From: Pseudomonadota bacterium
GTDB lineage: Bacteria > Desulfobacterota > Desulfobacteria > Desulfobacterales > Desulfosarcinaceae
Direction of reading: 5' to 3'
Assembly: GCA_023435265.1 (NCBI GenBank)
Contig: JAEYRZ010000032.1
Span: 1 to 23,294 of the forward strand
DNA: 23,294 nucleotides
The notes below the pieces were generated by a model. The model ran no database searches. It was not told where the DNA came from and was given only the letters and a program-made list of their open reading frames with translations. Positions 8,338-18,846 of this stretch are shown here, piece after piece. The position numbers and the translations under genes were made by a program. Each line of letters opens with the position of its first letter. The stretch's first letter is position 1.

Positions 8338-10050
8338 TCACCGGCTTCGGATCGCCTGCAGCAGGGAATCGGGGTTGGCGCTCTTGTTCAGGTAGGCTTC
8401 GGCGCCGGCATCGAAAATGGCCTGGGCCTGGTCCTCGGCAAGGTGCATGGAGAGGCCGATGATCCGGACCCGGGGCAGTTCCTCGTGGATGCGCCGGGTG
8501 GCTTCGAGCCCGTTCATCACCGGCATGTTGATATCCATCAGGATGACGTCCGGCTTGACCTTGCGGGCCGCCTCGACCGCCTTGCGGCCGTCCTCGGCTT
8601 CTCCGGCGATTTCGATGTCGGCATGCCGGGAGAGCAGCAGGGAAAAGCCCTTGCGCACCATGGCATGATCGTCCACCAGAAGGATGCGGATTTTGGAAGC
8701 GCCTTCGGCGTGGCCGCCGGGAGGCTTGGTGGATTCCGTTTCGGATGCCGGTTCGGGTGCCCGCGCCACCAGGGGCAGGCTCAACGTCGCGGTGGTGCCG
8801 TGGGACGGGCGGCTGACAAGATCGAACGTACCGCCCAGAAAGGCCATCCGTTCCCGAATGCTGAAGAGCCCGTAACCGCCCTCGACTTCCGGCTTGCTGT
8901 CCCAGAAGGTCTCGGCATCGAAACCGGCGCCCCGATCGCGGACCACGATGCGGGTATGGTGGTCGTGACGGGTCATTTCGATCCAAGCGGCCTGGGTGCC
9001 GGCATGCTTGACCACATTGAAGAGCAGCTCGCGCACGGCCTGAAAAAGCAGGATCTTTAGATCCTCGCGGGCCGGGTCGGCCGCCGGATCGGCCGCCACC
9101 TCCACTTTGAGCTTGTGGGTCTGTTCCATCCAGCGTGCAAGCCATGCAAGCGCGCCGCTCAGACCCTGAAGGTAGAGCACCGGGGGCGAGAGCTCGGACG
9201 ACAGCGAGCGCGAGGTCTGGATGGCCCCCAGGAGCAGGTTGTGAACCTCCCGGAACGCCGGGTCCGCTTCGATGGCGCGCGTTTCGCCGAGCAGATCCAG
9301 ATTGATCCGGGCGCCGGCCAGCAATTGCTGCAGGTGATCGTGCAGCAGTTCGGACAGGCGACGGCGCTCGCGCTGCTCGGCGAGGGCCAGCTCGCTGGTC
9401 AGCCGGGCCAGCTGCTGCGTACGGCGGGTCAGCTCGGCCGTGCGCTCGGCCACGCGATCCTCCAGTTCCCGGCGGGACTCCTCGAGCGCGTTTTCGTACT
9501 GCCGGCGCGCCGTCACATCCACCAGGGCCAGACGCCAGTAGGTGCCTGCCTCGTTGCGCTTGCCGGTCACATGCACCTGGGCATCGAGGTAATCGCCGCC
9601 GCGGCCCTTGAGCCGCAGATCGAGCGGCGCGTCCCCTCCATGCTGCGCTTTCTGCTGAACGCGGCGATGAAAACGCTCGCGGTCCTCGGGGTGAATCAGG
9701 TGCAAAAAAACAGTGCCGGTCAGGAATTCTTCCGGATCGGCCAGCATCTGCGCGGCCGTCTGATTGATCTGTTCGATGCGACCCTCGCGGTTCAGGGAAA
9801 CAAAAGCCACCGGCGCAGTGTCATACAGATCGACAAACGCATCGCGCGAAGCCTCCAGCTCCTTGGCGGTGCGGCGCAGTTCTTCATTCTGCAGCTCCAG
9901 CTCGACATACTGGACCTCCAGTTCATGGGCCAGGCGCACCAGATCGAGGTCATCGACGTCACGCCGCCGATCCTCCTTCTGCTGCATCGTCCGTTCGGCC
10001 CGCTGGCGCAGTTCTTTGAAGACCGCACTCGATTGGAAGCGTATGCCCAT
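8338..10050 (-). CDS. PAS sensor histidine kinase (HisKA_3/NarX type) with C-terminal receiver
   Basis: A 570-residue cytoplasmic protein with no membrane segments. In order: an N-terminal coiled coil (about 10-65), a PAS domain (about 65-185), a second coiled coil running into a HisKA_3 dimerisation domain with phospho-acceptor His237 in LLHDHLQQ, a HATPase (NVVKHAG N-box, DRGAGFD and GGYGLFSIRERM G-boxes), a linker rich in P, E and S, and a NarL-type receiver with Asp506 in VILMDINMP. The receiver resembles those of LuxR-type regulators, but the protein ends in AIRSR with no DNA-binding domain, and nothing downstream encodes one. Start: AAAGGG precedes ATG 10050, only 11 bases after the stop of the CheB-CheR fusion, so the two are surely co-transcribed. 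The partner gene ends in a PAS domain without a kinase; this gene probably supplies it. Confidence 0.92.
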   Translation of the reverse strand: MGIRFQSSAVFKELRQRAERTMQQKEDRRRDVDDLDLVRLAHELEVQYVELELQNEELRRTAKELEASRDAFVDLYDTAPVAFVSLNREGRIEQINQTAAQMLADPEEFLTGTVFLHLIHPEDRERFHRRVQQKAQHGGDAPLDLRLKGRGGDYLDAQVHVTGKRNEAGTYWRLALVDVTARRQYENALEESRRELEDRVAERTAELTRRTQQLARLTSELALAEQRERRRLSELLHDHLQQLLAGARINLDLLGETRAIEADPAFREVHNLLLGAIQTSRSLSSELSPPVLYLQGLSGALAWLARWMEQTHKLKVEVAADPAADPAREDLKILLFQAVRELLFNVVKHAGTQAAWIEMTRHDHHTRIVVRDRGAGFDAETFWDSKPEVEGGYGLFSIRERMAFLGGTFDLVSRPSHGTTATLSLPLVARAPEPASETESTKPPGGHAEGASKIRILLVDDHAMVRKGFSLLLSRHADIEIAGEAEDGRKAVEAARKVKPDVILMDINMPVMNGLEATRRIHEELPRVRIIGLSMHLAEDQAQAIFDAGAEAYLNKSANPDSLLQAIRSR

Positions 10051-10061
10051 GGTGAACCCTT

Positions 10062-13151
<3,090 letters not shown>

Positions 13152-13173
13152 GCGAACTCCCGGTGTGCCGTAA

Positions 13174-13184
13174 TAATCGGATTA
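13174..13184. promoter_or_regulatory. Small palindrome upstream of the CheB-CheR gene
   Basis: TAATCGGATTA is a perfect inverted repeat 23-33 bases before the CheB-CheR start, in an AT-richer 243-base gap that must hold the promoter of the signalling cluster. It is placed like an operator, but the short length means chance is possible. I could not define -35/-10 boxes with confidence. Confidence 0.25.
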
Positions 13185-13394
13185 CTGTGGGTCGAGAGAA
13201 AGATAGATGGTATCGTACATTGGCTGTTACAATTTTCACATCCCGAGCGCAACCACAATACCCTGCGGAATTTATTTTTTGGGGTCTGTCAGACGGAGCA
13301 TCAAGGATCGGAACATATCGTGAGCCGGGCGCACTATGGTCGTGTGAACGGGTCGCGCCCGGGGCCGTGCGGCACCGTCGCCTGCCGCCATGGG

Positions 13395-14240
13395 TTACGG
13401 CCAGAGCCGATGCGTGCGCAGCAGGGGACGGGGATCGATGAGATGACGCTCGAAGAAGGCATCGGGCGAACCTTCGCCCAGCGCCAGGGCGAGCACCTCG
13501 GAGAAATGGAAGATGGGCAGGCTCTGCCCGTTGGCCGAGCGCACTTCGAGGTTCAGGTGGCACATGGCGCAGGCCGTCACCAGGCACTCGGCGCCGTTGC
13601 GGGCGGCGTCGGCGACGATGGCGCGCACCATGGGGGTGACCACGTCGGGCCGCACCACCGACAGGAAGGTGCCGCAGCAGCGCGCGCCGTAGGCCCAGGA
13701 GACCGGTGTGGCGCCCAGGTGGCCGAGCACGCGCTCCATGATGCCGTGGTAGTTCTTCTCGCGCCGCATCACCGGCGGCCGGGCCAGCATGCAGCCGTAA
13801 TAGGGCGCGAAGGTCAGGCCGCGCAGCCGTTCGCGGGCCTGCGGCAGGAGCGCGTCCCAGTCGATCCGGTCCAGCAGCTCGAAGAAATGGATGATCGCAA
13901 GCTCGGGATCGGCCGCCCGGCCGAACCAGCTGCGATAATCCTGCCGCGCGGTATCGGCGGACTGCAGTTTATGCTGCGCGGCGCGCAGGCGCAGGTGGCA
14001 GCTGGGACAGGCGGTCACCAGCGTCATTGCGGCGGGAACCAGGCTCAGGTTGCGCATGGCCAGCTTGTCGGCCATGGCGCCGTCGATGCAGTGCGCCGAG
14101 GAACTTCCGCAGCAGTTCCAGTCTTCAAGCTCCTGCAGCCGGATGCCCAGTCGGCGGCACACGCTCTTGAGCGAGGCGTTGTTTTCCTTGGCCGAGGTGG
14201 CCAGCGAACAGCCTGGAAAGTAGGCGTATGTTTTTTCCAT
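13395..14240 (-). CDS. Heterodisulfide reductase subunit B-like protein (two CCG domains)
   Basis: A 281-residue protein with two cysteine-rich CCG motifs, the signature of HdrB: C11, C43-C44-G45, C78 and C81, and C150, C188-C189-G190, C224 and C227. In HdrB these hold the noncubane [4Fe-4S] clusters that reduce disulfides. The true start is ATG 14240, preceded by GAGAGG; the open frame continues upstream over the hdrC-like gene but has no support. It lies 59 bases behind the HdrC-like gene and forms an operon with it. No HdrA is present, so the flavin-based partner must be elsewhere or the unit takes electrons by another route. In sulfate reducers, Hdr-like modules of this kind link ferredoxin, disulfide or membrane complexes; the substrate here is unknown. 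Confidence 0.88.
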   Translation of the reverse strand: MEKTYAYFPGCSLATSAKENNASLKSVCRRLGIRLQELEDWNCCGSSSAHCIDGAMADKLAMRNLSLVPAAMTLVTACPSCHLRLRAAQHKLQSADTARQDYRSWFGRAADPELAIIHFFELLDRIDWDALLPQARERLRGLTFAPYYGCMLARPPVMRREKNYHGIMERVLGHLGATPVSWAYGARCCGTFLSVVRPDVVTPMVRAIVADAARNGAECLVTACAMCHLNLEVRSANGQSLPIFHFSEVLALALGEGSPDAFFERHLIDPRPLLRTHRLWP

Positions 14241-14299
14241 CGAAAACCTCTCAGCGGTTGTCAGCCTTTGATGAAAACCTCGAAATTTTACCTTCCCTT

Positions 14300-14854
14300 T
14301 CACTTTCCAGCCTTGTCCCCGTTCAAACCGAGCAGCCGTTTCAGATCCCCGATGGCGTCGATGCGCGAAGGCGTGAGATCGAGTTTGCGTTTGGCCATCA
14401 TCTTCAGACCCACCTGCCAATCCTGGAGGAAGGTGCGCGTCTTGAGCTTGTAGCGCAGCATGATCTCGAGCTTGTGCGTGCGGCCGTAGCGCGCGATGGA
14501 GTCGAGCACGGTCTTGTGAAATTCGACCACGTCCGGCTCGGCCGCAGCCACCCCGCGCTCGAGCGCCAATTGACGCAGCTTGTCCATCAGGCCGGGGATA
14601 TCGATCGCCATGGGGCACTGCACGGCGCAGGTGTTGCAGCTCACGCAGGTCCAGATGGTGCGGCTGGCCAGCGCTTCGTCGAGCAGATCCAGCTGCAGCA
14701 ACCGGATCACGGCATTGGGCGGATGGTCCATGGTTTCGATGAACGGGCACCCGCCGGCGCAGCAGCGGCAGTGGAAGCAGCGGTTGAAATCGACGCCGCA
14801 GCGGCGGCGCAGGTCCTGCCGGTCCGGGACATGCGATATGACGATCGGATTCAT
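14300..14854 (-). CDS. Heterodisulfide reductase subunit C-like 4Fe-4S protein
   Basis: A 184-residue protein with two ferredoxin motifs: C26/C29/C32/C36 followed by Pro, and C70/C73/C76/C80 followed by Pro. This is the HdrC architecture, an electron-transfer subunit that feeds HdrB. The C-terminal half is helical and basic (RYGRTHKLEIMLRYKLKTRTF), as in HdrC relatives, with no membrane segment, so it should be cytoplasmic. Start: GGAG five bases before ATG 14854; the longer frame upstream to 15391 runs over the dodecin gene and is a shadow. It is the first gene of an hdrC-hdrB-like operon, with a candidate FNR/CRP-type site and a -10 box upstream, which suggests redox-responsive expression. 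Confidence 0.88.
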   Translation of the reverse strand: MNPIVISHVPDRQDLRRRCGVDFNRCFHCRCCAGGCPFIETMDHPPNAVIRLLQLDLLDEALASRTIWTCVSCNTCAVQCPMAIDIPGLMDKLRQLALERGVAAAEPDVVEFHKTVLDSIARYGRTHKLEIMLRYKLKTRTFLQDWQVGLKMMAKRKLDLTPSRIDAIGDLKRLLGLNGDKAGK

Positions 14855-14881
14855 AAGGCTCCTTTCGAGGCGTTCTGTCGC

Positions 14882-14922
14882 AGCATACGCGATTGGCGCA
14901 AGGGGGCCTTGATCTAAGTCAA
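14882..14922 (-). promoter_or_regulatory. Candidate promoter and FNR/CRP-family site for the hdrC-hdrB-like operon
   Basis: Read on the minus strand, TTGACTTAGATCAA (14922-14909) is a near-palindrome of the FNR type, with half-sites TTGAC and ATCAA four bases apart. About 31 bases from its centre lies TATGCT (14887-14882), a good -10 hexamer. That spacing fits a class II activated promoter with the site near -41. It implies a transcript start near 14875 and a leader of about 20 bases containing the GGAG site. Which Crp/Fnr regulator binds is not known. Confidence 0.45.
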
Positions 14923-14929
14923 AACGCCC

Positions 14930-14960
14930 AAAAAAAGAGGGTACCCGCCGGTACCCTCTT
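14930..14960 (-). terminator. Rho-independent terminator of the dodecin gene
   Basis: An 11-base-pair perfect stem (AAGAGGGTACC at 14935-14945 with GGTACCCTCTT at 14950-14960) has a four-base loop. On the minus strand it is followed by seven T residues (the A run 14930-14936). It starts 17 bases past the dodecin stop codon and separates dodecin from the hdr-like operon. Confidence 0.93.
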
Positions 14961-14976
14961 GAATTCTGAATGGGCG

Positions 14977-15189
14977 CTACTCGGTCTGATACTTGAAAGA
15001 AATCTGTACGCGCGCCCGGAACGCGACGGCCTTGCCGTTTTCGACTTTGAGGTCGAGCTTGTCGATCTCGGCCACGCGCAGATCGCGCAACGATTTGCTG
15101 GCGGTCTCGACCGCGTTGCGGGCCGCTTCTTCCCATGAATTGGGACTGGTGCCGACTACCTGAATGACTTTGTAAACGCTTTCGTGCAT
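14977..15189 (-). CDS. Dodecin family flavin-binding protein
   Basis: A 70-residue protein that matches dodecin along its whole length: MHESVYKVIQVVGTSPNSWE, the helix AARNAVETASKSLRDLRVAE, and the strands KLDLKVENGKAVAFRARVQI and SFKYQTE. Dodecins form hollow dodecamers that store and protect flavins (FMN, riboflavin or FAD). A strong AGGAGG site precedes ATG 15189, and a clear terminator follows, so it is expressed as a single-gene unit, probably at a high level. It is divergent from murJ with a 297-base GC-rich gap. On the minus strand in that gap there is a weak promoter-like pair (TTGTTC and GATACT, 18 bases apart), which I do not list separately. A flavin store fits a neighbourhood with flavoenzymes such as ETF-QO and Hdr-type proteins, but that link is inference. 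Confidence 0.95.
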   Translation of the reverse strand: MHESVYKVIQVVGTSPNSWEEAARNAVETASKSLRDLRVAEIDKLDLKVENGKAVAFRARVQISFKYQTE

Positions 15190-15486
15190 GGGTGTCCTCC
15201 TCTCGGTGTGGGGTTGCCCGTGCCTGCCGGCGCGGGGGTGGCCGGGAAGCCGGCCGCAGGGAGGAAGGATGGGAAGCGCGTCCGGTCGGTGGGCGCAAGC
15301 GACAACGGACATCCGGGGGCAGTATCGAACGGCCGGAACAGCCCGAACAAAGCATGAGGTTAGGTACCAATCGACGGGTGTCAAGCGGCACGTCAACGGC
15401 ATCGAAAAGAAGCGTTTGTCCGACACCCCGTGCCTTTTTCGACCCGCCGTGCTAAGGAGAAGCCACCCGCAATCCGGAAGACGGAC

Positions 15487-17061
15487 ATGGCAAACGCAAA
15501 CGGAACGGCCCGCACAATCGGAATCGCCACCCTGATCATGATGGCTTCGGTGTTCCTCAGCCGCGTGCTGGGGGTCGCCCGCGAATCGGTGATCGCCGAT
15601 CTCGGCGGCGCGGGCCTGGAAGTCGATGCCTACAAGGCCGCTTTCGCATTGCCCGAGATTCTCAACCACGTACTGGCCAGCGGATTTCTCTCGGTCACCT
15701 TCATTCCGATCTTCACACGCCACCTCGCGCAGGAGGACGAGGCGGGCGGCTTCCGGCTCTTCTGGACCATTCTGACGCTGGGCGGGTTGCTGATGCTCGT
15801 TCTGACCGCGCTGGCCCTGGCGGCGGCCCCCTGGATCGCACCGATCCTGGCCCCCGGCCGCGACGATCCGCATTTCCTCGCACTCATGGTGCGCATGACG
15901 CGCATCGTGCTGCCGGCCCAGTTCTTCTTCTTCGCCGGCAGCCTGTGCATGGCCGTGCAGTTCGCCCGGCAGCGCTTCCTGTTCCCGGCCCTGGCGCCCT
16001 TGATCTACAATCTGGGCATCATCCTGGCGGGCATTCTCTTTGCCCGCCGCATCGGCGTGGAAGCCTTCGCCTGGGGCGCACTGATCGGCGCCTTCATCGG
16101 CAGCTTCGCCCTCCAGGCGGCCGGCGCCGCCCGGCTCGGCCTGCGCTTTCAACCCAACTTCGACTTCCGTCATCCAGAACTGCGGCGCTACCTGCTGCTC
16201 ACCCTGCCGTTGATGCTGGGATTGACGATGACCTTCTCCACCGAGATTTTCATCAAGCTGTTCGGCAGTTTCCTGCCGGTGGGGGCCATTACCTGGATCG
16301 ATTTCGCCTTCCGCATCCTCATGCTGCTGGTGGGTTTCTTCGGCCAGGCGGTGGGTGCCGCCTCCTACCCCTTCCTGGCGGGCCTGGCGGCCGAAAACCG
16401 GCTTGCGGAAATGAACCGCCTGTTCAACGCCAGTTTGCGCTACCTGGCCCTCGTCCTGCCCGTGGCCGTGCTGTTCATGGTGCTGCGCGAAGAGATCGTC
16501 CGCATCCTGTTCGAACGCGGGAACTTCACCCCCGCCGATACGCGCATGACCGCCCTGGCGCTTGCCGGAATGCTCGTCGGCGCAGCCGCCTTCAGCGCCC
16601 AGACAGTCGTCAGCCGGGGGTTTTATGCCGTACAGAACACCCTCACGCCGGCGGTCTGCACCAGCCTGGCCGCGCTGGTCAGTGTACCGCTCTACTGGAT
16701 CGGACTCAAAAGTCTGAGCGTGCTGGGCGTCGGGCTGGCCGTTTCGCTCTCGGCCCTTGTGCAGGTCGGGGTGCTGTACGGCGTCTGGAACCGCCGCACC
16801 GCCAACACCGAGGCCGGGCAGGTATACCGCTTTTACGTGAAGATCACCCTCTTGTGCCTGCCGCTGGGAGTTCTGCTGGAAATCGCGCGGCGCCTGCTGA
16901 CCGCTCTCATCGACCCGGCCTCGATGGTCGGCAGTCTCCTCCTTGCGGCGGGAGTCACCGTTTTATTCGGAGGACTGTGCCTGACCGCGGCGCGGCGGCT
17001 GCATATCCCGGAGATTCAGGCGCTGTGGGATAAAGCGCTGCTGCGGCTGCGCCGGGGGTGA
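15487..17061 (+). CDS. murJ: Lipid II flippase MurJ (MviN)
   Basis: A 524-residue polytopic membrane protein with about 14 hydrophobic segments. It has the MurJ hallmarks: an N-terminal VFLSRVLGVARESVIADLGG segment, AYKAAFALPEILNHVLASG, the LSVTFIPIFTRHL motif, and repeated long helices to the end. MurJ flips lipid-linked peptidoglycan precursors across the inner membrane. Length is normal for the family. Start: GGAAG sits shortly before ATG 15487; the frame is open 19 codons further but without family similarity. It is followed 42 bases later by the DUF169 gene on the same strand, with which it may be co-transcribed. Confidence 0.95.
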   Translation: MANANGTARTIGIATLIMMASVFLSRVLGVARESVIADLGGAGLEVDAYKAAFALPEILNHVLASGFLSVTFIPIFTRHLAQEDEAGGFRLFWTILTLGGLLMLVLTALALAAAPWIAPILAPGRDDPHFLALMVRMTRIVLPAQFFFFAGSLCMAVQFARQRFLFPALAPLIYNLGIILAGILFARRIGVEAFAWGALIGAFIGSFALQAAGAARLGLRFQPNFDFRHPELRRYLLLTLPLMLGLTMTFSTEIFIKLFGSFLPVGAITWIDFAFRILMLLVGFFGQAVGAASYPFLAGLAAENRLAEMNRLFNASLRYLALVLPVAVLFMVLREEIVRILFERGNFTPADTRMTALALAGMLVGAAAFSAQTVVSRGFYAVQNTLTPAVCTSLAALVSVPLYWIGLKSLSVLGVGLAVSLSALVQVGVLYGVWNRRTANTEAGQVYRFYVKITLLCLPLGVLLEIARRLLTALIDPASMVGSLLLAAGVTVLFGGLCLTAARRLHIPEIQALWDKALLRLRRG

Positions 17062-17103
17062 GCGGGATCATATATCATCAAACTTAAACAGGGAGAGAAC
17101 GCA

Positions 17104-17898
17104 ATGGACGAAACCATCCGCCGATTCGCCGAGACTTTGGACACCCACCTGCGCCTGTCCAGCGCGCCGGTGGCCGTCAAACTGGCCGCGCCGGGCGAAA
17201 AAATTCCCCAGAAGGCCAAAGCCCCGCTGGCCCAGGTCGGCAACCGGCTGGCGGCCTGCCAGGGAATGTCGCTGGCCCGCAATTTCGGCTGGACCATGGT
17301 ATTCGGCGCGGAAGATCACGGATGCCCGCTGCCGCTGGTGTTCATGGGGTTGACCCCGCCGGACAAGTTTCTGGAAGGCGACATCGCCCGCGCCTACCAG
17401 CAGGATGCGGCCTGCGCGCGCGCCATGGAAGCCGCCTACCCGCGCTGGCCCCAGGGCCGCTTCGAAGCGGTGTGGCTGGCGCCGGTTTCCCGATGCGATT
17501 TCATACCCGACCTGGTGGTGGTCTACGGCAATGCCGCCCAGATCCTGGCGCTCATCCAGGGCGCCAACTTCGGCCTGGGAACCGGCATCGCCTCGCTCAG
17601 CACCGGCCGCTACGGATGCTCGCTCTGGCTGGCGGGTGCGATACAAAAAGGCGAGTGCACCTACATGATTCCCGGCCCGGGCGAGCGGATCTTCGCCGGC
17701 ACCCAGGACCATGAACTCTCGTTCGCCGTTCCCTACAGCCGCATCGCGGCCTTGATCGAAGGGTTGAACTACGTGCGTGGCCAGGGATCGTTTCGCTATC
17801 CGGTCCCGGCGATGGGCCTGCTGGCCGAACCGCGCATTCCCAAAAACTATTTCCAGATCGCCGCGCAGGCGAGCGCCGCCGGGGCGGCGGATTCATGA
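17104..17898 (+). CDS. DUF169 family protein
   Basis: A 264-residue soluble protein of the DUF169 (COG2043) family, common in anaerobic archaea and Desulfobacterota and without a known function. Recognisable stretches are SSAPVAVKL near the N-terminus, RLAACQGMSLAR, GCPLPLVFMGL, VVVYGNAAQILALIQGANF, and STGRYGCS in the middle. It has several conserved cysteines (in AACQG, DHGCP, RYGCS and KGECT), suggestive of metal binding or redox chemistry, though this is inference. GGGAGAG six bases before ATG 17104 gives a good ribosome site. It lies downstream of murJ on the same strand but has no evident functional tie. It converges on the Pmp3 gene across 37 bases, with no U-run hairpin seen. Confidence 0.85.
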   Translation: MDETIRRFAETLDTHLRLSSAPVAVKLAAPGEKIPQKAKAPLAQVGNRLAACQGMSLARNFGWTMVFGAEDHGCPLPLVFMGLTPPDKFLEGDIARAYQQDAACARAMEAAYPRWPQGRFEAVWLAPVSRCDFIPDLVVVYGNAAQILALIQGANFGLGTGIASLSTGRYGCSLWLAGAIQKGECTYMIPGPGERIFAGTQDHELSFAVPYSRIAALIEGLNYVRGQGSFRYPVPAMGLLAEPRIPKNYFQIAAQASAAGAADS

Positions 17899-17935
17899 AG
17901 AACGGGCAAAGCGGAAACCGGGCAGAAGCGAGCCC

Positions 17936-18094
17936 TCAGCGTTTGGCGATGATGTAAATGGCATGCACCAACCCCGGGATGTATCCCAGAAGGGTCAGCA
18001 GGATGTTGAGCCAGAAGGCGCCTTTGAGACCGACCTGCAGGAAGACGCCCAGCGGCGGCAGCAGGATCGCGATGATGATCCTCAGAATGTCCAT
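17936..18094 (-). CDS. Pmp3/YqaE family small membrane protein
   Basis: A 52-residue protein beginning MDILRIIIAILLPPLGVFLQ and ending HAIYIIAKR. It has two membrane helices joined by a short loop (VGLKGAFWLNILLTLLGYIP), the full UPF0057/Pmp3 pattern, including the PPLGVFL stretch and the LGYIPG turn. These proteins affect membrane potential and salt or cold tolerance in eukaryotes and bacteria; the bacterial role is poorly known. AGGAGG precedes ATG 18094 by five bases, which is strong support for a real gene of this size. It is 20 bases behind the double-TM2 gene on the same strand and so forms a two-gene membrane operon. Confidence 0.93.
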   Translation of the reverse strand: MDILRIIIAILLPPLGVFLQVGLKGAFWLNILLTLLGYIPGLVHAIYIIAKR

Positions 18095-18114
18095 TCAAAC
18101 CTCCTGACGGCCCT

Positions 18115-18501
18115 TCAAACCACCCGGTTCGCCTCGCTGATCTGACCGTTCAGGGTCCAGTAGTCGTAAACCACGCCGATCAGAAAGAGCCCGCCGGTCA
18201 AGAGATAGATCAGGCCGCTGATCCACTTGCCCAGGTAAAAGCGATGGATGCCGAAGACGCCCAGGAAAGTCAGCAGAATCCAGGTGACGTTGTAGTCCTT
18301 GGGACCGGCCGTGTACTTGATGTCGGCGCGCCGGTCCATCGACGGAATCAGGAAAAGGTCGACGATCCAGCCGATGAAAAGCAGCCCGAGCGTGAAAAAC
18401 CAGATCGTGCCGCTGACCGGCCGGCCGTAGTAAAAGCGGTGCGCGCCCATGAAGCCGAAAATCCAGAGAATGTATCCGATCACTTTGCTGTGGGTGTCCA
18501 T
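18115..18501 (-). CDS. Double TM2-domain membrane protein
   Basis: A 128-residue protein with two consecutive TM2 domains. The first is about residues 6-55 (GYILWIFGFMGAHRFYYG…FTLGLLFIGWIVDLF), the second about 72-120 (LTFLGVFGIHRFYLGK…LLTGGLFLIGVVYDYW). Each has the conserved G-x-HRFY-x-G between two helices and an aspartate at the end of the second helix, so four membrane helices in all. TM2 proteins have no settled biochemical role. AGGAGG precedes ATG 18501 closely. It is the first gene of a two-gene operon with the Pmp3 gene. The internal similarity suggests duplication of a single TM2 unit. Confidence 0.93.
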   Translation of the reverse strand: MDTHSKVIGYILWIFGFMGAHRFYYGRPVSGTIWFFTLGLLFIGWIVDLFLIPSMDRRADIKYTAGPKDYNVTWILLTFLGVFGIHRFYLGKWISGLIYLLTGGLFLIGVVYDYWTLNGQISEANRVV

Positions 18502-18609
18502 GGTCCTCCTCGTTCAATGCAAGATAGTCACCTGATCGCCGAATGCCAGCGACCCGGACCGAAATGAGCGGCGGGGATGGAGCGCATTCAGTTATGCCTT
18601 TTTCAATAA

Positions 18610-18625
18610 TTCGCGAATTCGCGAA
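18610..18625. promoter_or_regulatory. Perfect 16-base palindrome TTCGCGAATTCGCGAA
   Basis: Two copies of the self-complementary octamer TTCGCGAA stand head to tail and make a perfect 16-base palindrome, about 109-124 bases upstream of the TM2 gene start. Length and perfection exceed what chance usually gives, and the position in a promoter gap suggests an operator. No cognate regulator is recognised in the window. Confidence 0.4.
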
Positions 18626-18681
18626 ATTGGCGGAGGCACTCCTTGCTACATGTCGTCGCAAATATCAACTCACAAGTGTTT

Positions 18682-18753
18682 CACCACAGAGGGCACAGAG
18701 AAACAGAGACCGGCTGAAAATGATCCTCTGTGACCTCCGTGTCCCCTGTGGTG
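18682..18753. repeat. CACAGAG interspersed hairpin repeat, copy 3
   Basis: The left arm begins CACCACAGAGGGCACAGAGA and the right arm ends CGTGTCCCCTGTGGTG. It is the most diverged of the three copies: several changes break the 9-base period (AAACAGAG in the left arm, CTCCGTG in the right). It lies between two minus-strand genes, TM2 upstream and DUF5329 on the other side. Confidence 0.8.
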
Positions 18754-18846
18754 GACAGCGCCTGACCGACAGTATTACCGCCAAGCGGAACTTGCTGCCG
18801 GTTCGCAAGAAGCTCCCCCTGCTCCGCCCGGCTCGGCGGGTTGGCT

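Larger units (their letters stand above)
18502..18846. other. 345-base gene-free gap
   Basis: No gene is seen here. The gap holds the presumed promoter of the TM2-Pmp3 operon, a 16-base palindrome at 18610-18625, repeat copy 3 at 18682-18753, and a GC-rich inverted repeat (CCGCC…GGCGG, about 18824-18840) just past the DUF5329 stop, which could be a weak terminator for that gene but lacks a U-run. Confidence 0.6.
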
